Below are positions 39,962 to 49,337 of a stretch of 64,000 bases of DNA, in pieces (position 1 is the first letter of the stretch; the number at the start of each line of letters is the position of its first letter). This DNA is from Aliishimia sp039978895 (GTDB lineage Bacteria; Pseudomonadota; Alphaproteobacteria; Rhodobacterales; Rhodobacteraceae). The DNA lies in assembly GCA_039978895.1 (NCBI GenBank), contig JBDWAL010000046.1, positions 186,001-250,000 of the forward strand, given 5' to 3'. The notes under the pieces were generated by a model that was not told where the DNA came from, searched no databases, and saw only the letters and a list, made by a program, of their open reading frames with translations. A program made the translations under genes and the position numbers.

Positions 39962-41065
39962 TCATTCCGCGGCAGTGTCGGCATAGAGGCCTTCGGCGAT
40001 TTCTTCAGCTTCGATGCTTTCAAACAAGGCCTTAAAGTTGCCTTCTCCAAATCCATCGTCTCCTTTGCGCTCAATAAACTCAAAAAAGATAGGGCCAATT
40101 ACTGTCTTCGAGAAAATTTGCAGCAGGATTTTGGTCTCCCCTCCGTCGACAACGCCTTCGCCGTCAATCAGGATTCCGTGCTTTTTCATGCGATCTAAAG
40201 GCTCGCGGTGGCCTTGAACACGATCAAGGGACAGATCGTAATAGGTACTTGGGGGGCTCGGCATGAATTTAAGACCATTGTCAGCAATCGCATCTGTTGC
40301 CTCATAAATATCATGCGCTCCGACGGCGATATGTTGAATGCCTTCCCCATTATACTTCTTGAGGTAATTCACGATTTGGCCTGTTTCACCGCGATCTTCG
40401 TTGATCGGAATACGAATCCGACCACAAGGCGAGGTCAACGCACGGCTCAGCAATCCAGAATGCTTGCCTTCTATGTCGAAAAACCTGATTTCCTTAAAGT
40501 TGAACAAATCACCATAAAAGCGGAACCACGTGTCCATATTTCCTTTGAAAACGTTGTGCGTGAGGTGGTCAAGATAGTGAAAGCTGACGCCCTTTGGCTT
40601 GGATTGGGCAATCCAGTCGAATTCCCAATTGTAAGGCGATGTGTCGTAATATTGATCGACGAAATATAGCAGGCTGCCGCCAATGCCATAGATCGCCGGG
40701 ACATCCATGACTTTGCCTTCGCCGGTATATTCTTTGGCGCCATTCGCTATTGCATGCGCCAAGGCGACCTTGGCATCGACAACCCGCCACGCCATGGACG
40801 GTGCGCATGGGCCATGCTCTTCAACAAATTTGGCTGCAAAACTGTTTGGGTCCGCGTTCAAGACATACGTAATATCGCCTTGCTGCCAAAGCTCAATCGT
40901 TTGCGATTTGTGATTGGCGACATGCGTGTAACCCATTTTGCGAAAGACCACGCGCAACTCTTCCGGATCAGGGGCGGCGAATTCAACAAACTCGAAACCA
41001 TCGGTGCCGGCAGGGTTTTCAGCTGAGATTTCTGATTTCGGAGCATCATGCGGGAACGGACCCAT
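39962..41065 (-). CDS. hppD: 4-hydroxyphenylpyruvate dioxygenase
   Basis: A 367-residue non-heme iron dioxygenase that converts 4-hydroxyphenylpyruvate to homogentisate in tyrosine breakdown. The iron ligands are in YLDHLTHNVFKGN (first His), NGEGIQHIAVGAHD (second His) and PIFFEFIERKGDDGFG (Glu). The length is normal. The Lrp/AsnC gene diverges upstream and is a likely regulator, as is common for tyrosine and phenylalanine catabolic genes. Confidence 0.95.
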   Translation of the reverse strand: MGPFPHDAPKSEISAENPAGTDGFEFVEFAAPDPEELRVVFRKMGYTHVANHKSQTIELWQQGDITYVLNADPNSFAAKFVEEHGPCAPSMAWRVVDAKVALAHAIANGAKEYTGEGKVMDVPAIYGIGGSLLYFVDQYYDTSPYNWEFDWIAQSKPKGVSFHYLDHLTHNVFKGNMDTWFRFYGDLFNFKEIRFFDIEGKHSGLLSRALTSPCGRIRIPINEDRGETGQIVNYLKKYNGEGIQHIAVGAHDIYEATDAIADNGLKFMPSPPSTYYDLSLDRVQGHREPLDRMKKHGILIDGEGVVDGGETKILLQIFSKTVIGPIFFEFIERKGDDGFGEGNFKALFESIEAEEIAEGLYADTAAE

Positions 41066-41201
41066 TGGCGTTATCCTTTTAATAAAGTGTCATGCGCAGC
41101 ATACGCGTTACTTCGTGCGGAATTTGCGCAATTTCACGTGCACCTCTCACTAAATTCGACTACAGTCCGCACAAATCAACAAGAAAGCGCGGAGTTCACG
41201 C

Positions 41202-41660
41202 ATTACACTTGATTCCATTGATACCGCGCTGCTTGCCGCGTTGCAGAGCAATGCACATCTGACCGCACAAGACCTTGGAGAGCGCCTTAATTTATCGCCG
41301 AGCCAAGCCGGGCGACGCCGTCAACGGTTGGAAGCGGACGGATTTATTCAAGCCTATATCGCGCGATTAGACGCGCGCAAAGTCGGCTTGACAGTACAAG
41401 GGTTTGTCCAAGTTCACCTGAATGTACATAGCACTGAAACCTCCGCCAGTTTTGCGCGTTTGGTACGCTCGACGCCGCAGATTACCAGTGCGTGGACCAT
41501 GACGGGCGATGCTGACTATTTACTACGGGTCTTTTGTTCAGATTTGGCGGATTTAAACCGCCTTATCCACGAGGTGCTTTTGCCGCATGATGCGGTCGCC
41601 CGTGTGCATAGCCAGATCGTTATGGATCAGCTAAAACAAGATAGCCCCTTACCAACCTGA
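41202..41660 (+). CDS. Lrp/AsnC family regulator, apparent ATT start
   Basis: A 152-residue Lrp/AsnC regulator: HTH (SNAHLTAQDLGERLNLSPSQ) and a C-terminal RAM ligand-binding domain (TGDADYLLRVFCSDLADL). The family normally begins MxLDxxDxxLLxxLQ. Here that pattern (xTLDSIDTALLAALQ) is present in frame from ATT at 41202, which has GGAG 7 bp upstream. No ATG, GTG or TTG exists in that reach except TTG 41241, which would delete the first helix. It diverges from hppD and probably controls it in response to an amino acid. It could be a true ATT start or a sequence/annotation anomaly. Confidence 0.8.
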   Translation: MTLDSIDTALLAALQSNAHLTAQDLGERLNLSPSQAGRRRQRLEADGFIQAYIARLDARKVGLTVQGFVQVHLNVHSTETSASFARLVRSTPQITSAWTMTGDADYLLRVFCSDLADLNRLIHEVLLPHDAVARVHSQIVMDQLKQDSPLPT

Positions 41661-41706
41661 TTTACGTACAAGATGCGTTTTCTGGCCTCCAGAATGGACT
41701 CGATTT

Positions 41707-43587
41707 ATGGAAAATTTCCTGTTTCAAGCCTCGATTTATCTCGCAGCAGCGGTGATTGCTGTGCCTTTCGCTGCCCGTTTGGGCTTGGGTTCGGTCTTAG
41801 GGTATATCACAGCCGGGATCATGATTGGCCCCGTGCTTGGGTTGGTTGGGACAGAGACGCAAGATTTACAGCATTTTGCTGAATTCGGCGTCGTGATGAT
41901 GCTGTTTTTGATTGGCCTTGAACTGGAACCTCGCGCACTTTGGGATATGCGGCATCGTCTGATTGGTATGGGCGGGCTGCAAATTGGCCTAAGCACCGGT
42001 GCCTTGATGCTGGTGGCGATGGCTTACGGCACGCAGATCGGTGCCGGACTGGCAATTGGTTTGACTTTAGCGCTAAGTTCTACAGCTATCGTGTTGCAAA
42101 CGTTGAATGAAAAGAACCTGATGCGCACACAAGGCGGTCGGTCGGTCTTTTCGGTTTTGTTGACACAAGACATCGCGGTTATTCCTATTCTGGCATTGCT
42201 TCCATTGCTCGCCGTTGCGCCTGTTGCAGAATTGGCATCGGATGGTTCGATCCAACGCATGTTGGTCGAAGGCGAAGCCCATCATGGCTCAAGTTTAAGC
42301 CTTGTCGATGGTCTGCCCGGATGGGGTGTCACCCTGGTTACGATTGGTGCGATCGGGGCTGTCATCTTCACGGGCGTGTTCCTGACCAGACCAATTTTTC
42401 GCTACATTCACTCTGCCCGACTGCGAGAGATGTACACGGCCCTCGCCCTGCTGATCGTCGTCAGCATCTCATTCTTGATGATGCTCGTTGGTTTGTCCCC
42501 TGCCCTTGGCGCGTTTGTCGCTGGGGTCGTGCTTGCGTCAAGCGAGTTTCGTCACGAACTTGAGACCGATTTAGAGCCCTTCAAGGGTCTCCTTTTAGGG
42601 CTGTTTTTTATCACTGTGGGGGCCGGTATAAATTTTGCGCTCTTGTTTGATAATTTCTGGGCCTTGCTGTCGATTGCGCTGCTTGTGTTGATCATGAAGG
42701 GCATTGTTTTGTGGTCTGTGGGGCGAGCTTTTGGGTTACGTGGGCGGCATTTATGGCTTTTCACTTTGGGACTGGCGCAAGCTGGTGAGTTTGGCTTTGT
42801 GTTGGCCGCTTTTTCTCAACAACAGGGCGTGATTTCGCAGGCGATTGGGCAGAGCCTTTTGCTGGTCATCGCGTTGACGATGTTGATCACGCCACTGATG
42901 TTCATTTTGTATGATGTTATGACCAAGCGTATGGGGGCGGCCACTGCTGAGCATGAAGAAGAGGATTTCCAAGACGAAGGTCCCGTCATCATCGCTGGCA
43001 TTGGGCGTTTTGGACAAATCGTAAATCGAATGATCGTGGCGTCCGGGTACAAAACGGTCGTGCTTGACAATGACATGGACACAATCCAACTGATGCGCCG
43101 GTTTGGGTTCAAAGGATACCTAGGTGATCCGACCCGCCCTGATATTCTGCGCCGGGCCGGGTTTGACGAAGCGCGCGTGTTGGTCGTTGCTTTGGACGAC
43201 CCCGATGCCGCCGTTAAATTGGTGAAATATGCGCGCCAGCAACGTCCTGAATTGCACATCATCGCGCGCGCGTATGATCGACGCACGGTTTTTCGCCTCT
43301 ATCAAGCTGGCGCAAGTGACATTGTCCGCGAGATGTTTGACAGCTCTATTCGCGCTGGTCGCTACGTTTTAGAAAACATAGGTCTTTCTGAGTTCGAAGC
43401 CGCTGGGGCGACCAAAGTTTTCTACGAGATGGACAGATACGGCGTGAAAGAACTCGCAAAGCTATGGCGCGAAGACGTTCCTGCCTCCAAGAATGAGGCC
43501 TATATTGAGCGTGCCCGCGAACTGCAGCAAGAACTGGAATACGCTCTGGCGCAACAGGCGGATGAACATAAACAAAAACGCGCTTAG
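41707..43587 (+). CDS. CPA2 family cation/proton antiporter with TrkA-N domain (KefB/KefC-like)
   Basis: A 626-residue membrane protein. About 12 hydrophobic segments (residues 1-395) form the Na+/H+ exchanger-like pore (ALSSTAIVLQTLNEKNLMRT; GAFVAGVVLASSEFRHELE). A cytoplasmic TrkA-N/RCK domain with the nucleotide-binding GIGRFGQIVNRMIVAS and PTRPDILRRAGFDEARVLVV follows. This is the KefB/KefC architecture, which in E. coli is a glutathione-gated potassium efflux system. ATG 41707. A MATE efflux gene follows convergently. Confidence 0.9.
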   Translation: MENFLFQASIYLAAAVIAVPFAARLGLGSVLGYITAGIMIGPVLGLVGTETQDLQHFAEFGVVMMLFLIGLELEPRALWDMRHRLIGMGGLQIGLSTGALMLVAMAYGTQIGAGLAIGLTLALSSTAIVLQTLNEKNLMRTQGGRSVFSVLLTQDIAVIPILALLPLLAVAPVAELASDGSIQRMLVEGEAHHGSSLSLVDGLPGWGVTLVTIGAIGAVIFTGVFLTRPIFRYIHSARLREMYTALALLIVVSISFLMMLVGLSPALGAFVAGVVLASSEFRHELETDLEPFKGLLLGLFFITVGAGINFALLFDNFWALLSIALLVLIMKGIVLWSVGRAFGLRGRHLWLFTLGLAQAGEFGFVLAAFSQQQGVISQAIGQSLLLVIALTMLITPLMFILYDVMTKRMGAATAEHEEEDFQDEGPVIIAGIGRFGQIVNRMIVASGYKTVVLDNDMDTIQLMRRFGFKGYLGDPTRPDILRRAGFDEARVLVVALDDPDAAVKLVKYARQQRPELHIIARAYDRRTVFRLYQAGASDIVREMFDSSIRAGRYVLENIGLSEFEAAGATKVFYEMDRYGVKELAKLWREDVPASKNEAYIERARELQQELEYALAQQADEHKQKRA

Positions 43588-43624
43588 CCTGTTCTTGTCC
43601 GGCCCTGCCCTAGCGCCGAAGGTT

Positions 43625-45007
43625 CTATTTTACGGCAACAACCAAGATCGCTGTACGCCAAAACCGCCACATCAAACTTGCCGCAGCGCATCCTAGCCCC
43701 ACAACCAGCCCTAGCCAAACCCCAATCGCGCCCCACCCAAGTGTAAACCCAAACACATACGAAAAGGCGATCCCAACGCCCCAATAACTAACGGCTGCCA
43801 TAATCATCGGGATTTTGGTGTCTTGCACGCCACGAAGAGCGCCCAAAGCAATGACCTGTGCACCGTCCACAAGCTGGAACAAAGCCCCCATCGCCAGCAA
43901 ACCTGTTCCCAACAGCAAGACAGCGGGGGCCGCCGGATCTTGCGGGTCCATCCACAAGGACAACAATTGCACGGGAAACGCCAAAAACAGCATGATCGTC
44001 AGAACCGAAAACCCGATGGACAATCCAGTTGCCGTCTTGACCCCGCGTGCCAAATGCGCCCGGTCTTGCCGACCCAATGCATTGCTGGCACGCACCGTGG
44101 CCGCGTTACTCAGCCCCATATGGACCATGAATGTGATCCCAGCCAGTTGCACAACAACGCCGTGCGCTGCCAGCGGTATTGTTCCAAGCCAACCCATCAT
44201 CACGGCGGATGCCGAAAAAAGACCCGCTTCGCTGAGGGCCGTCATGCCAATCGGCCAGCCGAGTGAAAACACGCGCGCCAACATCGAGCCGTCAATTTTC
44301 CACAACCTGCGAAACAAGTCATGCTCGGGCAAAACCAAACGTGCATAAGCGACAACTGCAACCAACATTGCCAATTGTGTAACCACAGATGCCCAAGCGG
44401 CCCCGGCCAAGCCCATCTCAGGCGCGCCCCAGTTGCCGAAAATAAATGCGTAATTGAACACCCCGTTGACCACTGCGGCCGCGATAACGATCCAAAGCAC
44501 AGCTTGTGTCCGTTCCAACGCTGCAAGGTAGGATTTGATCACCATAACCCCAAGTGCCGGAATAATCCCCCAGCCAGCAATCCGCAGATATTCTGCGGCA
44601 TCGGCTGCGACCTGCTCTGATTGCCCCAAAAGCCGTAAAATCGGGCCTGCGTAAATTAGAAACGGCAGGCTCAATACTGCAAATACGGCGGACAGCCACA
44701 GACCCATTCGTGTCGCGCGCCGCAATCCGATCTCATCGTCTTCAGCGGCAAACGTGGCGACCAAAGGCATGACCGCCCAAGCAAATCCGGCCCCAAATAG
44801 AAAAAACACATGGAAGTACGTGGCCCCAAGCGTGATCGCCGCCAAAGCGTCAACTCCATACCAACCCAACATGACGGTATCCGTGATGCCGATCGCAATT
44901 TGACCAAGGTGGCTACCGATCAATGGCAAACCCAAAATCATTAGCGCGCGGATGTGTCCGGCGTAGCTCATGTAAGACAGTGCTTGAGGGGGAGTGTTCG
45001 AAGTCAT
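43625..45007 (-). CDS. MATE family efflux transporter
   Basis: A 460-residue inner-membrane protein with about 12 hydrophobic helices in two similar halves. MATE-type segments include GLPLIGSHLGQIAIGITDTV at the start, YLRIAGWGIIPALGVMVIKS in the first half, and LGWPIGMTALSEAGLFSAS in the second. It uses Na+ or H+ to extrude drugs or metabolites. Start 45007 and internal ATG 44971 are both possible. Convergent with the antiporter. Confidence 0.9.
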   Translation of the reverse strand: MTSNTPPQALSYMSYAGHIRALMILGLPLIGSHLGQIAIGITDTVMLGWYGVDALAAITLGATYFHVFFLFGAGFAWAVMPLVATFAAEDDEIGLRRATRMGLWLSAVFAVLSLPFLIYAGPILRLLGQSEQVAADAAEYLRIAGWGIIPALGVMVIKSYLAALERTQAVLWIVIAAAVVNGVFNYAFIFGNWGAPEMGLAGAAWASVVTQLAMLVAVVAYARLVLPEHDLFRRLWKIDGSMLARVFSLGWPIGMTALSEAGLFSASAVMMGWLGTIPLAAHGVVVQLAGITFMVHMGLSNAATVRASNALGRQDRAHLARGVKTATGLSIGFSVLTIMLFLAFPVQLLSLWMDPQDPAAPAVLLLGTGLLAMGALFQLVDGAQVIALGALRGVQDTKIPMIMAAVSYWGVGIAFSYVFGFTLGWGAIGVWLGLVVGLGCAAASLMWRFWRTAILVVAVK

Positions 45008-45176
45008 AGACGACCCTTACGCCCGGAATTCAATTCTGGGAAGAGGTCACGACATGTGAATTGTACCGTTTTCAAAAGGCGACTGACGGCTCTGTTTCGT
45101 GCCGAGTTTAGAACAGGGACTTGAACCCAAGCCACAAAACCGCAATGTCGTCACAAATGCACCACAGGAGACACAC

Positions 45177-46244
45177 ATGGCCCTGCCCGTTAACGATCAG
45201 CTGAGATACTGGGGTATCAGTGCAACCGTTCTCTTTGTGCTACTTTGGTTTCTTGGCGACGTTCTGCTTCCTTTCGTAATTGGCGGCGCTGTCGCTTATT
45301 TCCTCGACCCTGTTGCTGACCGCCTAGAACGGCTTGGGGCATCTCGGGTGTTGGCCACCGCCATCATCACATTGGCTGGTGCATTAATTTTTATTGTTAT
45401 GGCACTTTTGGTCATCCCGACACTCGTTCAGCAATCCATTCAGCTGTTCAATATCGCGCCTAAACTCGCGCAAGATTTGTCATCCTTCCTGACCGAGCGC
45501 TTCCCCTCGCTCTTGGAAGAAGGCTCGACGTTGCGCACATCTTTGCAATCGGTCGGTGAAACGATCCAGAGCCGCGGCGGTGAATTGTTTAACACGGCGC
45601 TGTCTTCGGCTGCGTCATTGCTCAACGTTGCTTTGTTGTTTGTGATCGTTCCGGTGGTTGCGGTGTATTTGTTGTTAGACTGGGACCGCATGATTGCTCG
45701 TCTTGACGAACTTCTTCCCCGGGATCACGCCCCTATCATCCGCGAATTGGCTGCTGAAGTTGACAACACCTTGGCCGCCTTCATTCGCGGAATGGGAACG
45801 GTATGTCTGGTGCTTGGCACCTATTACGCCGTCGCGCTGATGCTGGTCGGATTGCAATTTGGTTTGGTTGTTGGCTTCATCGCAGGGCTTGTGACTTTCA
45901 TCCCATACCTCGGCGCACTCGTTGGTGGCGCTTTGGCAATCGGACTGGCGCTGTTCCAATTCTGGGGCGAATGGCACTGGATCGGAGCCGTCATCGGGAT
46001 TTTCGTCGTTGGACAGGTGATGGAAGGCAACGTGCTGACACCCAAATTGGTCGGTGGTTCGGTTGGGTTGCATCCGGTTTGGCTGTTATTATCTTTGTCC
46101 GTGTTTGGCGCGTTGTTCGGCTTTGTGGGCATGTTGATCGCCGTTCCGCTGGCTGCATCCTTGGGCGTGATCACGCGCTTCTTCATTGCCAAATATAAGT
46201 CCAGCCGCCTGTATAATGGCTTAGCGCATCAGGACGAGGACTAA
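45177..46244 (+). CDS. AI-2E family transporter (PerM-like permease)
   Basis: A 355-residue membrane protein with about eight hydrophobic segments. The AI-2E/PerM pattern is seen in LLPFVIGGAVAYFLDPVADR, the periplasm-facing GELFNTALSSAASLLNVAL, FIPYLGALVGGALAIGLALF, and the family's C-terminal VGGSVGLHPVWLLLSLSVFG. ATG 45177 has CAGGAGA upstream; the open extension to 45099 is not supported. It is followed by hdaA with 3 bp between, a conserved arrangement in alphaproteobacteria. Confidence 0.9.
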   Translation: MALPVNDQLRYWGISATVLFVLLWFLGDVLLPFVIGGAVAYFLDPVADRLERLGASRVLATAIITLAGALIFIVMALLVIPTLVQQSIQLFNIAPKLAQDLSSFLTERFPSLLEEGSTLRTSLQSVGETIQSRGGELFNTALSSAASLLNVALLFVIVPVVAVYLLLDWDRMIARLDELLPRDHAPIIRELAAEVDNTLAAFIRGMGTVCLVLGTYYAVALMLVGLQFGLVVGFIAGLVTFIPYLGALVGGALAIGLALFQFWGEWHWIGAVIGIFVVGQVMEGNVLTPKLVGGSVGLHPVWLLLSLSVFGALFGFVGMLIAVPLAASLGVITRFFIAKYKSSRLYNGLAHQDED

Positions 46245-46247
46245 TAC

Positions 46248-46916
46248 GTGCCAGAACAACTTGGATTTGACTTGCCCGGCACACCTGCTTTGGGGCGCGA
46301 AGACTTTTTGGTCGCCCCGTCTAATGCCTTGGCAATGGCTCTGATTGATGCGTGGCCTAATTGGAACGCAGGCAAGTTGGTTGTCACGGGTCCCCAAGGA
46401 TCTGGCAAAACACACTTGGCCCATGTCTGGACAGCGCGCAGCGGCGCTACAGTTTTGGCGGCCACAGATTTAGCGAAAGCGGATATCCCTGACTTGGCCG
46501 CGTCTCACGTGGTCGTGGAAGATGTGCCTGACATTGCGGGATTGGAAACGGCTGAAACAGCTCTTTTCCATCTGCATAATTTAACTTTGGCGCAAGGACA
46601 GACCCTGCTGTTCACAGGACGAAAACCCTTAGCGAGTTGGCCGATTGTGTTGCCTGACTTGAAAAGTCGTCTCCAAGGGGCCGCGATGGCTGAGCTTGCA
46701 TCACCTGATGATGCGTTGCTGTCAGCCGTTCTGGCAAAACAATTTAATGACCGCCAGATCATGCCAAAGTCAGATGTGATCCCCTATCTGGTGAAACATA
46801 TGGACCGTTCTTTTGCAGCCGCGGCCGATATCGTAATGCGTCTGGACGCGCTGTCATTGGCGAGAAAGCAGGCGATTACGCGTCCTTTGGCGGTCGAACT
46901 GCTGGGTGATCAGTAA
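46248..46916 (+). CDS. hdaA: DnaA-related regulator HdaA
   Basis: A 222-residue AAA+ protein related to DnaA but without its DNA-binding domain. Walker A is VTGPQGSGKTHLAHVWTAR, and the Walker B region VVVEDVPDIAGLETAETALF has the DnaA-type acidic cluster. In Caulobacter HdaA helps inactivate DnaA-ATP after initiation. Translation starts at GTG 46248. It lies in a PerM–hdaA–ppk–ppx block. Confidence 0.88.
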   Translation: MPEQLGFDLPGTPALGREDFLVAPSNALAMALIDAWPNWNAGKLVVTGPQGSGKTHLAHVWTARSGATVLAATDLAKADIPDLAASHVVVEDVPDIAGLETAETALFHLHNLTLAQGQTLLFTGRKPLASWPIVLPDLKSRLQGAAMAELASPDDALLSAVLAKQFNDRQIMPKSDVIPYLVKHMDRSFAAAADIVMRLDALSLARKQAITRPLAVELLGDQ

Positions 46917-47071
46917 GGGCGAAACTCTGCCTGCTTGCTTAAACTCTTAGCGATGATCCGTCCAAGTCTTGCCCGCGATCCACCTTGACCGCCCTGCCCA
47001 CTAGACAAGGGTATTGAATGCGCGGGATAAGTATCGCTTAGTTGTGACACCACAATCATAAAGCATTCCCC

Positions 47072-49246
47072 ATGATAGCCACTGATTTCCTTAATGCTCC
47101 CTTTGCCCCGGCTGTTTCGCCGGATAAACCGGATTTCACTGGTCCCGGACGCTTTTGGAATCGTGAGCTAAGCTGGCTAGGCTTCAACTGGCGTGTGCTC
47201 GAAGCGGCCGAGGATACTCGCGTGCCGTTGCTCGAACGATTACGGTTCTTGTCTATCTCAGCGAACAATTTGGATGAATTTTACACCGTTCGCGTTGCTG
47301 GCTTGCGCGAATTGGCCCGTGCCGGGAACACAACACCGGGGGCTGATGGCCTAACCCCTGCCGAACAATTGACCCTCGTGAACGAGGATGCGCGCAAGCT
47401 GCTTCATTACCAACAAACCGTATTGGCACAGCTGTTCATAGACTTAGAAAACGAAGGCATTTCATTACTTAGACGCGAGCAATTGACCGCCGATGATCTG
47501 AAACACTTAGATGATGTCTTTTTGCGCCGTATCTTCCCGGTACTTTCGCCATTGGCCATTGATCCCGCGCACCCGTTCCCATTTTTGCCCAACACCGGAT
47601 TTAGTCTTGCACTGCAACTCGAACGAAAGAACGACAAACGACCGCTGCAAGCCTTGCTGCCAGTGCCCGGACAAATTGATCGCTTTGTGCCCCTTCCAGC
47701 ACCTTCCGGAGAGACGCGCTTTATCGCTTTGGAAGAAGTCTTATTGCTGAAGATCAACATGCTCTTTCCGGGATATCGCACGAAGTCACACTTCACCTTC
47801 CGCGTCCTGCGCGACAGTGATTTGGAAGTCGAAGAAGAAGCTGAAGACCTCGTGCGCGAGTTCGAAGTCGCCCTAAAGCGGCGGCGCAGGGGTCAAGTCG
47901 TTCGCATGACACACTCAGCTGGCGCACCCGAGGCGTTAAAAGCCGTCGTTATGGGCGAACTGGCTGTCGGTGATGACGAGTTGTTTGAAATGGATGGTAT
48001 GATCGGACTGGCTAACTTGTCTGAACTTGTCATCGACACACGACCTGATCTCTTGTGGCCAAATTTCACACCGCGCGTTCCTGAGCGAGTCACTGATTTC
48101 GATGGCGATATGTTTGCCGCAATCCGCCAAAAAGACATGCTTTTGCATCACCCTTATGAAACCTTCGACATGGTGGTGCGCTTCCTGCAACAAGCTGCGC
48201 GCGATCCCAATGTGGTGGCGATCAAGCAAACTCTGTACCGCACCTCGAAGAATTCGCCTATTGTGGATGCCCTTTGCGAAGCCGCCGAAGATGGCAAGTC
48301 GGTTACCGCACTGGTTGAGTTGAAAGCCCGTTTTGACGAAGCTGCCAACATTCGCCAATCCCGCAGGTTAGAACGTGCTGGTGCGCATGTGGTTTATGGG
48401 TTTTTGGATCTCAAAACGCACGCAAAAATATCGACAGTTGTACGCCGTGAAGGCGAAGATCTGGTGACATATACCCATTATGGAACTGGCAACTACCATC
48501 CGATCACGGCGCGTATTTATACCGATTTATCCCTGTTCACATGCGACGCCCGTTTAGGGCGCGATGCAACTAAGGTTTTCAACTACCTGTCTGGATACGC
48601 ACAACCCGATGCGCTCGAAAACTTGGCCATCTCACCGATATCATTGAAAGCGCGGCTGCTGGACATGATTGCCACCGAAGCAGATTACGCACGCGCCGGG
48701 AAACCCGCTGTGATCTGGGCCAAGATGAATTCACTGATCGACGCTGAAGTCATTGATGCGCTCTACGAGGCCAGCCAAGCAGGCGTGGAGATTTCGCTGG
48801 TGATCCGAGGAATTTGCGGGCTCAGGCCGGGCATCAAAGGGCTGTCGGACACAATCCGCGTAAAGTCAGTTGTTGGACGCTTCTTGGAACATTCTCGCAT
48901 CGTCTGTTTCGGCAACGGTCACGGATTGCCGCACAAAAAATCGCGGGTCTTTATGTCCTCAGCCGATTGGATGGGACGAAACCTGAACCGCCGTGTTGAA
49001 ACGTTGGTAGAGATCGAGAACAACACCGTGAAGGCGCAAATTGTCAGTCAGATCATGGCGGCAAATCTTGCCGATGTTGCCCAAAGCTGGGTGATGGGAC
49101 CTGATGGCCGATTTACGCGCCCCAAACTTGAAGAAGGCGCGTTTGCGTTTTCCTGCCACCGCTTTTTCATGGAAAACCCATCGCTGTCAGGCCGTGGCTC
49201 TGCAGGGGCTAGCGACGTGCCCCAATTGACCCACACTGAAGACTAA
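47072..49246 (+). CDS. ppk1: Polyphosphate kinase 1
   Basis: A 724-residue enzyme that makes inorganic polyphosphate from ATP. The N-terminal domain begins FWNRELSWLGFNWRVLEAAE. The catalytic phosphorylated His is expected in YGFLDLKTHAKISTVVR, and YGTGNYHP and MSSADWMGRNLNRRVE match the C-terminal domains. The length is normal. It is followed after about 90 bp by the exopolyphosphatase gene, which removes the product. Confidence 0.97.
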   Translation: MIATDFLNAPFAPAVSPDKPDFTGPGRFWNRELSWLGFNWRVLEAAEDTRVPLLERLRFLSISANNLDEFYTVRVAGLRELARAGNTTPGADGLTPAEQLTLVNEDARKLLHYQQTVLAQLFIDLENEGISLLRREQLTADDLKHLDDVFLRRIFPVLSPLAIDPAHPFPFLPNTGFSLALQLERKNDKRPLQALLPVPGQIDRFVPLPAPSGETRFIALEEVLLLKINMLFPGYRTKSHFTFRVLRDSDLEVEEEAEDLVREFEVALKRRRRGQVVRMTHSAGAPEALKAVVMGELAVGDDELFEMDGMIGLANLSELVIDTRPDLLWPNFTPRVPERVTDFDGDMFAAIRQKDMLLHHPYETFDMVVRFLQQAARDPNVVAIKQTLYRTSKNSPIVDALCEAAEDGKSVTALVELKARFDEAANIRQSRRLERAGAHVVYGFLDLKTHAKISTVVRREGEDLVTYTHYGTGNYHPITARIYTDLSLFTCDARLGRDATKVFNYLSGYAQPDALENLAISPISLKARLLDMIATEADYARAGKPAVIWAKMNSLIDAEVIDALYEASQAGVEISLVIRGICGLRPGIKGLSDTIRVKSVVGRFLEHSRIVCFGNGHGLPHKKSRVFMSSADWMGRNLNRRVETLVEIENNTVKAQIVSQIMAANLADVAQSWVMGPDGRFTRPKLEEGAFAFSCHRFFMENPSLSGRGSAGASDVPQLTHTED

Positions 49247-49337
49247 ATCCACAAGTTTCGTTCGATCATGCGCCCCCCATTGACCGGCCATATCGCCGTA
49301 GGTCAAACTGCGCGCGACACGATAAAAGGTGACTCGC

